From Bacteroidales bacterium (GTDB lineage Bacteria; Bacteroidota; Bacteroidia; Bacteroidales; UBA10428): a DNA stretch of 47,437 nt. This document shows, one piece after another, positions 42,902-47,437 of the stretch. The translations under genes and the position numbers were made by a program. The stretch's first letter is position 1. The number at the start of each line of letters is the position of its first letter. The notes below the pieces were generated by a model. The model worked only from the letters and a program-made list of their open reading frames with translations, searched no databases and was not told the DNA's origin. The stretch lies in assembly GCA_016926235.1 (NCBI GenBank), contig JAFGOZ010000005.1, positions 1 to 47,437 of the forward strand, in the 5' to 3' direction.

Positions 42902-44185
42902 ATGAAAAAAATAATACTAACATCGATCCTCGCACTCCTGATAGCAGGAACAAGTGCAATGAGGGCCCAGGATTATCCTGATGAGTATCTAGGACTGCCT
43001 GGTGATAACCTGAACCTGTATGCTGTAATGAATTTGTTTCAGGAATCTGAAACACTTGAAGATTTTGAAAGAGAACTGAATGATCATAATACCAGAATCA
43101 ACAATCTTGACCTGAATGGAGATAACATGGTTGATTATATCACAGTTACCGATTATGTGGACAGAAATGTACATACCATCGTTTTACAGGCTGTACTGTC
43201 ACGCTACGAGAGCCAGGACGTAGCTGTATTTACTGTAGAGCAGTTGCGCAATGGAGAAGTACAGATACAGCTAATAGGCGATGAAGCTTTGTATGGAAGA
43301 AATTATATAATCGAACCCTTATACGCTGAGACACCCAATCCAGGTTACAGGGGTAATACCAGCAATGTGACCGTTGTTCACACTACTTATTATGACGTTG
43401 CCCGTTGGCCGGTAGTAGTACATATATATCGTCCGGGATATGTTGTATGGCATTCATCCTGGTACTGGGGTTACTATCCCACATACTGGACATCATGGCA
43501 TCCTTACTACTGGCATTATTACTACGGATATCATTATAACTACTACAACCATTACTTTACATATTATCATCACTGCACAACCTATCGCAGCCAATATTAT
43601 CATAACCATTACTATACACATACCCGTACTTATTCACCGCAAGTAAGTGTAAGAATGAAAGAAGGACGCTATAAATCAACCTATTCCCATCCTGAAGAAA
43701 GAAGAAGAGGGGAAGAACAATATGCAAGTGTCAACTCCGGGCAGGACAGAAGAACAACAACAAGGACTCCGAACGGCAACGCGAAACCAACAACCACCGA
43801 ACGGACGACAAATAACGGGAATACTTCTGTTAGCAATACTGTAAACACACAAAGGGCAGGGTCTGCAACAAACAGGACTGTAACCAGGACACCTTCAAAA
43901 CCGGGTACTACCAATACTGTCAGGACCAAAAATACGGCAATTGACAGAACTGCAACTACAAGAACCTCTTCAAGTTCCACCAATACCAGAAATGTATCAA
44001 CTACCCAGAGGTCAACTTCAACTCCCACAGTAAACCGAAGTTCTTCTACACGTAGTTCATCGTCTGCAGCACCTGCCAGGAGTACTTCAAGACCGTCTAC
44101 AACTGCCCAGGTAACAAGAACTGCAAGCAGTTCAAGATCATCAGGCTCGGCTGCCAGGAATACAAGCCGCAGCACTTCCAGATAA
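42902..44185 (+). CDS. Secreted His/Tyr-rich protein with low-complexity Ser/Thr/Arg tail
   Basis: This exported protein of 427 residues is not assigned to a family. It has a signal peptide (about 1-22), a folded region with the calcium-loop-like DLNGDNMVD (70-78), and a short beta-rich part. A stretch at about 183-245 is extremely rich in Tyr, His and Trp, with a single Cys. After residue 255 it becomes Ser/Thr/Arg/Asn-rich with no predicted fold to the end. The His/Tyr/Trp stretch suggests metal binding or a sticky, aggregation-prone surface domain, both inference. The start at 42902 opens the signal; the upstream ATG at 42875 is less likely. It is followed by a strong terminator. Confidence 0.8.
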   Translation: MKKIILTSILALLIAGTSAMRAQDYPDEYLGLPGDNLNLYAVMNLFQESETLEDFERELNDHNTRINNLDLNGDNMVDYITVTDYVDRNVHTIVLQAVLSRYESQDVAVFTVEQLRNGEVQIQLIGDEALYGRNYIIEPLYAETPNPGYRGNTSNVTVVHTTYYDVARWPVVVHIYRPGYVVWHSSWYWGYYPTYWTSWHPYYWHYYYGYHYNYYNHYFTYYHHCTTYRSQYYHNHYYTHTRTYSPQVSVRMKEGRYKSTYSHPEERRRGEEQYASVNSGQDRRTTTRTPNGNAKPTTTERTTNNGNTSVSNTVNTQRAGSATNRTVTRTPSKPGTTNTVRTKNTAIDRTATTRTSSSSTNTRNVSTTQRSTSTPTVNRSSSTRSSSSAAPARSTSRPSTTAQVTRTASSSRSSGSAARNTSRSTSR

Positions 44186-44207
44186 AAGAATATAACAAAA
44201 GCTATTT

Positions 44208-44242
44208 AAAAGAACCCTCTCCAATGGAGAGGGTTCTTTTTT
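44208..44242 (+). terminator. Strong intrinsic terminator
   Basis: The stem AAAAGAACCCTCTCC/GGAGAGGGTTCTTTT (15 bp, loop AAT) is followed by a T run, 23 bp after the stop of the His/Tyr-rich protein gene. Confidence 0.9.
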
Positions 44243-44340
44243 GGATAAAGCCAGCTAAGCACTGACTAAAGACAACGGGGAAAACTTGAAAATTTTGAAT
44301 ATTAGAATTTGGACATTAATAAGTTGAAAGATTAACATTT

Positions 44341-44997
44341 TATTTTTAAATCCCGAAGGGATTAAACTTCAATAGCCCCGCATGAAATGCGGGGTACAAA
44401 ACACAAAGTCACAACCAACCACGAAGTGGTTGAACATTATAAAAAATACTTTACATCAAACTCTATTCCATGTTCAAGAAGTAAATCAATAAGCTCTTCT
44501 TTAAATGTCATTAAATGATGATGAGACTCCTGATTTTTTATATATTCTATCAACCTATCCTTATCTTTATATGCATATGTAAAAGCAGCATACCCTTCCT
44601 GCCAGCCTGAAAAATCGGGAAATAAATTATTGTTTTTGATATGTTCAGTACTGGCCAGTTTTATGTCCTTAACCAATGAGGCCAACGAAATGGCAGGATG
44701 TATATGGGTTAAAATATGTAAATGGTCTGAAACTCCACCAATGCGGTATAAATGGCATTTTTTATTTTTTAAAATACCCCAGATGTATTTATATATTTCC
44801 TCACGTTTGTTTGCAATGAGTGTTTGTTTCCTGTTTTTAGTGCTGTAAACTATCTGGTATAGGATTTGGGTATATGTGCTCATATTTATTTATATTCAAC
44901 CCGCCAACTGGCGGGTTGTGTTTTATCTGTTATTATTTTCCACCGGTTTTCACCGGTGGCTATTCATGTTTAATCCCTTCGGGATTTTTTAAAAATA
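44341..44997. mobile_element. RAYT/IS200-like element with hairpin-containing inverted ends
   Basis: The left end (44341-44377) and the reverse complement of the right end (44958-44997) share about 37 bp built on TCCCGAAGGGATTAAAC...AATAGCC, each with an AATCCC hairpin. Further hairpins lie inside at 44376-44394, 44416-44432, 44897-44918 and 44940-44959. The only gene is an IS200-type transposase. Such hairpin-flanked single-copy transposases are the REP-associated type. Confidence 0.8.
44437..44883 (-). CDS. REP-associated tyrosine transposase (Y1/IS200-type)
   Basis: This 148-residue single-domain HUH-type transposase has the metal-binding HLH at 54-56 (VSDHLHILTHI) and the catalytic Tyr at about 114 (EYIKNQESHHH). 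These enzymes cut and join single-stranded DNA at hairpin ends. Full-length reading frame and intact motifs suggest it may be active. Its gene fills a hairpin-ended element. Confidence 0.92.
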   Translation of the reverse strand: MSTYTQILYQIVYSTKNRKQTLIANKREEIYKYIWGILKNKKCHLYRIGGVSDHLHILTHIHPAISLASLVKDIKLASTEHIKNNNLFPDFSGWQEGYAAFTYAYKDKDRLIEYIKNQESHHHLMTFKEELIDLLLEHGIEFDVKYFL

Positions 44998-45105
44998 GTA
45001 AATAATGTATAATTATGACCAAATATTTTACCAATATCATAAAAGCTTTTAATATGATTTAAATTTGGTATAAAAATACAGCGATAAAATAAACTTGGCA
45101 GTTTA

Positions 45106-45322
45106 ATATTTAAAATCCCAAATGGGATTTAACTCGAATAGCCCTGCATATAGTGCAGGGTTTACAATGTAGTGCCACAAAACAACCACGAAGTGGTTGA
45201 ATTTAATGGAAAATACTTTTCATCAATGCATACAATCTGTTGCAGGATTTGGGTGTAGGTGCTCATATTTATATATTTATTTTCAACCCGCCAGCGGGTT
45301 GCGTTTCCCTGTTATTATTTTC
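45106..45322. mobile_element. Internally deleted, non-autonomous relative of the RAYT element
   Basis: It keeps the order of the intact element: AATCCC hairpin (45114-45129), CCCTGCAT hairpin (45142-45160), CAACCACGAAGTGGTTG (45183-45199), and the CAACCCG hairpin (45284-45301). Between the last two, only the first 13 codons and the last 6-7 codons of the transposase remain, joined near 45225-45235. The outer right-end hairpins are absent. Confidence 0.75.
45208..45266 (-). pseudogene. Transposase remnant (in-frame deletion)
   Basis: The minus strand starts ATGAGCACC (MSTYTQILQQIVC), matching the intact transposase start, then continues IDEKYF, matching the intact C-terminus FDVKYFL. About 128 codons are missing and the reading frame is kept. 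Both metal and Tyr motifs are lost, so it cannot encode a transposase. Confidence 0.75.
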
Positions 45323-45397
45323 TCTCATAATCATACAAAACTCCCCCTAACATGTCAATACCAATTTATAATCATATTTCAATAATACTATTAAGTG

Positions 45398-45547
45398 CCG
45401 TTGGCTTCAGCCAACGGATAGAATAGCTGTGCAGCTTCCCGGCTTTAGCCGCATTATATTGCCCTGGCATTCATATCTTCTGTCCTTAATTTGGGGCTAA
45501 AGCCCCTGTTCTATGCTCTTCTTCTTTCCGTTGGCTTTAGCCAACGG
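45398..45547. repeat. Cluster of a second REP family
   Basis: Four palindromes share the core GGCTTTAGCC or its complement: CCGTTGGCTTCAGCCAACGG (45398-45417), CGGCTTTAGCCG (45440-45451), GGGGCTAAAGCCCC (45493-45506), and CCGTTGGCTTTAGCCAACGG (45528-45547). This BIME-like array has no matching transposase in the window and differs from the RAYT ends next door. Confidence 0.8.
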
Positions 45548-45712
45548 CAATAGCTTTGCAAGGCTCATACTATCAATTAATAACATTATCAACTAAGGAT
45601 CAAACTCCATTTTCAATCCTGTTTATATTCCTCTTAAACAAATGCTATATTAATCAAATCCTAAAAAGTGATTTTGACTTATATCATAACTATCATCTAT
45701 TATACGATGACA

Positions 45713-47080
45713 TTAAAACTCCTCCACAACCTCCTCCCCTTCCATCCAGGCTATCATATTAAGCACTAAATAATTCCAATTTTGAAAACCAAGGTTTAGT
45801 AGTGGTTCTCCGGTTTCAGGCTCATAGTATTCGTGAAGGGCTCCATGCTGCTCAAAATCCTTTCCAAACAGGCAGATGGTTTTTACTGCCAGTTCCCTGG
45901 CTTCATCCTTATACCCATAGTCAACAAGACCTTTAAATACCATGTAGTTGGAAATGCCCCAAATGGGTCCCCGCCAGTTTGAGGGATTGGCACTTGCCCG
46001 CAGGCTGTACATTTTTTCCATCTTCGACAAGGTACGAACTCCTGAAGGAGAATTAAAGGTTTTTGTATCAAGGTAATGTTCCTTTACAATACGTTCAGCT
46101 TGTTCGGGTGTGGCGATACCTGCCCATAAGGCCATAAAACCCGTCCAGACTTCAATACGCTGTATCAGGCAATCATAATCGCGGGGATAGCCGCTGTGGA
46201 TAATAAAGGTGCGACCAAGGGTACTGTCGGGATTATTTGCTACAGGTCGCAGGTTCAAATCCACACTATAATAGAAACCATCGCGCTCATCCCAGCAATG
46301 CTTCTGAATAGCTGCTTTCAGCGCTTCAGCATCTGAGGCAAACTCCTTGCCCACCTCTGGTATTCTTAACTTTTCTGCAATATATACCATAGCCAGGAGC
46401 TCCCTATACATTAAGCAATTCAAATAGATGGATGCAGAACTTTTATTGGGACGATAGAATGTACAAGGATCATTATCTACTCCTATTGCCACATCGCTTT
46501 GCCAGTAAAATAATCCTGTAGCCTTATCCCGGTGATGATTTTTATAATTATTTACAAATGCCTGCAGGTGGTAGAATTTCTCCCTTATCCATTCGGCATC
46601 ACCTCCGTTTTGTTGTATAATAAAAGCTGCATGTTGTGCAAGAACTGGTTTATGCATATTTACATCATAAATATTCTCAGGCTTTATATCACGAGGTTTT
46701 GAATCTTCCCAGATGACAATAGGCAGGTATCCGTCCCAGTCGCCATAATGCAAGAAGTTAAGCACACAACCCTGTTCGTATTTCAGGGCTTCCTTTTTAT
46801 CCTTTTCAGAACCTGTATCCGTCAATATTTGCCTCAGCGCTACATTGCTAAGCCATGAGTCCCAGTCCCACAGCACATTATCATACTGGTTACTGCCCGG
46901 GGTAAGAAATGGATAAACAAGGGAGCCGGATGGTTCGCGGTACATTTTTTTGTAATCCTTGAATACATTGGATTTGATGATTGAAATATACCCTAACAGG
47001 GAGTCGTTCTTCTGACTGTATAAATTTATACTGCAAACAATGATGGAAAATAGTAGTATAATGGATCTGTTTTTCATCAT
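45713..47080 (-). CDS. GH63/GH37-like glycoside hydrolase (trehalase/glucosidase superfamily)
   Basis: This exported enzyme of 455 residues has a signal peptide (about 1-22), then an (alpha/alpha)6-barrel glycosidase. Recognisable segments are DNVLWDWDSWLSN with an acidic residue, GLFYWQSDVAIGVDND, RIEVWTGFMALWAGIA, NWRGPIWGISNYMVFKGL and the catalytic-type HEYYEPETGEP near the end. The fold and order are those of GH63 and trehalase-like enzymes that cut alpha-glucosidic links; the substrate (trehalose, glucosyl glycan or other) is uncertain. It is single-gene and has a promoter candidate upstream. Confidence 0.85.
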   Translation of the reverse strand: MMKNRSIILLFSIIVCSINLYSQKNDSLLGYISIIKSNVFKDYKKMYREPSGSLVYPFLTPGSNQYDNVLWDWDSWLSNVALRQILTDTGSEKDKKEALKYEQGCVLNFLHYGDWDGYLPIVIWEDSKPRDIKPENIYDVNMHKPVLAQHAAFIIQQNGGDAEWIREKFYHLQAFVNNYKNHHRDKATGLFYWQSDVAIGVDNDPCTFYRPNKSSASIYLNCLMYRELLAMVYIAEKLRIPEVGKEFASDAEALKAAIQKHCWDERDGFYYSVDLNLRPVANNPDSTLGRTFIIHSGYPRDYDCLIQRIEVWTGFMALWAGIATPEQAERIVKEHYLDTKTFNSPSGVRTLSKMEKMYSLRASANPSNWRGPIWGISNYMVFKGLVDYGYKDEARELAVKTICLFGKDFEQHGALHEYYEPETGEPLLNLGFQNWNYLVLNMIAWMEGEEVVEEF

Positions 47081-47171
47081 ATAATTATTTAAAAATTAAG
47101 AAATATAAGCACACACACATTGAAATTTATTATATTATTATGTTTAATAAAACATTAAGATTTCATGGTAT

Positions 47172-47204
47172 CAAATATAGTACTATGAATAATTCTTTTC
47201 CAAA
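47172..47204 (-). promoter_or_regulatory. Promoter candidate of the glycosidase gene (TTTG-N21-TATATTTG)
   Basis: The minus strand shows TTTG (47201-47204) and TATATTTG (47172-47179), spacer 21 bp. Transcription would start near 47165, about 85 nt upstream of the start codon. An inverted repeat lies directly upstream. Confidence 0.5.
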
Positions 47205-47232
47205 TTTGGATTATTGTATTGTATTATCCAAA
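47205..47232. promoter_or_regulatory. Inverted repeat TTTGGAT-N14-ATCCAAA upstream of the glycosidase promoter
   Basis: The 7-bp arms flank 14 bp and sit directly next to the -33 element on its upstream side, the usual place for an activator. Confidence 0.35.
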
Positions 47233-47437
47233 ATCTATTTACAATATTATCAGGTTAAATGTTACAATATTTATTGTATTTGGAACAAAAGTCTAACTTT
47301 GGTATCATGCTCATATTTATTTTTACAATTACAGGAATGGAAACAAGTGAGGAAGTAAATTAAGTTATTACTTTATAAACAATGAATTACTAAAAAATAT
47401 TAACGAAAAATGAAACATCCATGATAAATCTTCTAAC

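Larger units (their letters stand above)
44884..45712. other. Gene-free region made of repeats
   Basis: This 829-bp stretch holds no convincing gene. It contains the right end of the RAYT element (to 44997), an A+T-rich spacer with an imperfect inverted repeat (45018-45069), an internally deleted relative of the element (about 45106-45322), an unremarkable spacer, and a cluster of a second REP family (45398-45547). From 45548 to 45712 nothing was seen. Confidence 0.8.
47081..47437. other. Gene-free, A+T-rich end of window
   Basis: This 357-bp stretch has no supported gene. It holds the candidate glycosidase promoter (47172-47204), an adjacent inverted repeat (47205-47232), and, at its end, a 20-bp sequence (47410-47429) that is the exact inverse of 66-85. 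Confidence 0.7.

Noticed and set aside
43681..44175. Long open frame antisense to the tail of the His/Tyr-rich protein gene
   Set aside because: It arises from the low-complexity Ser/Thr/Arg codons read in reverse (Val/Leu-rich product) and has no start context or family signature.
44341..45550. Possible CRISPR array from repeated palindromes
   Set aside because: Repeats differ in sequence and spacing, match hairpin ends of transposable elements, and no cas genes are present.
47140..47358. 72-codon plus-strand open frame near the window end
   Set aside because: Composition follows the A+T-rich spacer, it covers the glycosidase promoter, and no domain or leader can be seen.

Overview
The window is a chromosomal stretch from a member of the Bacteroidota. 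The evidence is a complete type IX secretion / gliding-type locus (porV, porU, a PorP/SprF-family gene, gldJ), Bacteroidota -7 boxes of the TAnnTTTG type upstream of several genes, lipoproteins with SSC/SC-type lipoboxes, a clade X phosphofructokinase, a one-chain PurL, and low G+C content (about one third, judged by eye). The order is not resolved; gene content fits a Marinilabiliales/Bacteroidales-like or related lineage. No rRNA, phage, integron, toxin-antitoxin pair or CRISPR array was seen.

Layout. 1-7.5 kb (minus strand): a small two-TM protein, a hybrid histidine kinase, a sodium:solute symporter, phosphofructokinase, and an uncharacterised lipoprotein plus one-TM protein pair. This pair is divergent from a vWA/DUF3520-type lipoprotein gene across a region holding a perfect 18-bp palindrome. 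9.3-17.4 kb: an RRM protein, purL, a MORN/TonB-C protein, then on the plus strand a thioredoxin-fold protein, an HD hydrolase and a lipocalin-like lipoprotein. 17.5-27.6 kb: the T9SS block. On the minus strand it runs porU, porV, ispF, CoA-binding protein; on the plus strand, from the porU/porP divergent region, a porP/sprF-family gene, gldJ and murF. 27.6-36.4 kb (minus): a stand-alone receiver, a tight operon (mtaB, IMPase, lauroyl-acyltransferase-like, GT2), then ppk1, a SixA-like phosphatase and a PIN-PhoH ATPase. 36.5-44.2 kb (plus): nitroreductase, folC, tRNA-Val (minus strand), a lipoprotein, a BlaI/M56 repressor-protease pair, phosphoglycerate mutase and an unusual His/Tyr-rich secreted protein. 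44.3-45.6 kb: an intact RAYT/IS200-type element with hairpin ends, an internally deleted relative of it, and a cluster of a second REP family. The window ends with a GH63/GH37-like glycosidase.

Most of the window is housekeeping: purine synthesis, folate, isoprenoid, peptidoglycan, polyphosphate, tRNA modification and glycolysis. The most informative parts are the compact T9SS block with its own promoter candidates and a terminator almost abutting murF; the blaI promoter with two dyads spaced 20 bp apart; the one-TM/lipoprotein/vWA neighbourhood; and the RAYT element beside its in-frame deletion derivative. I did not find a clearly new defence or biosynthetic system. The best candidates for something undescribed are the 5.9-9.3 kb trio and the 42.9-44.2 kb His/Tyr-rich protein.
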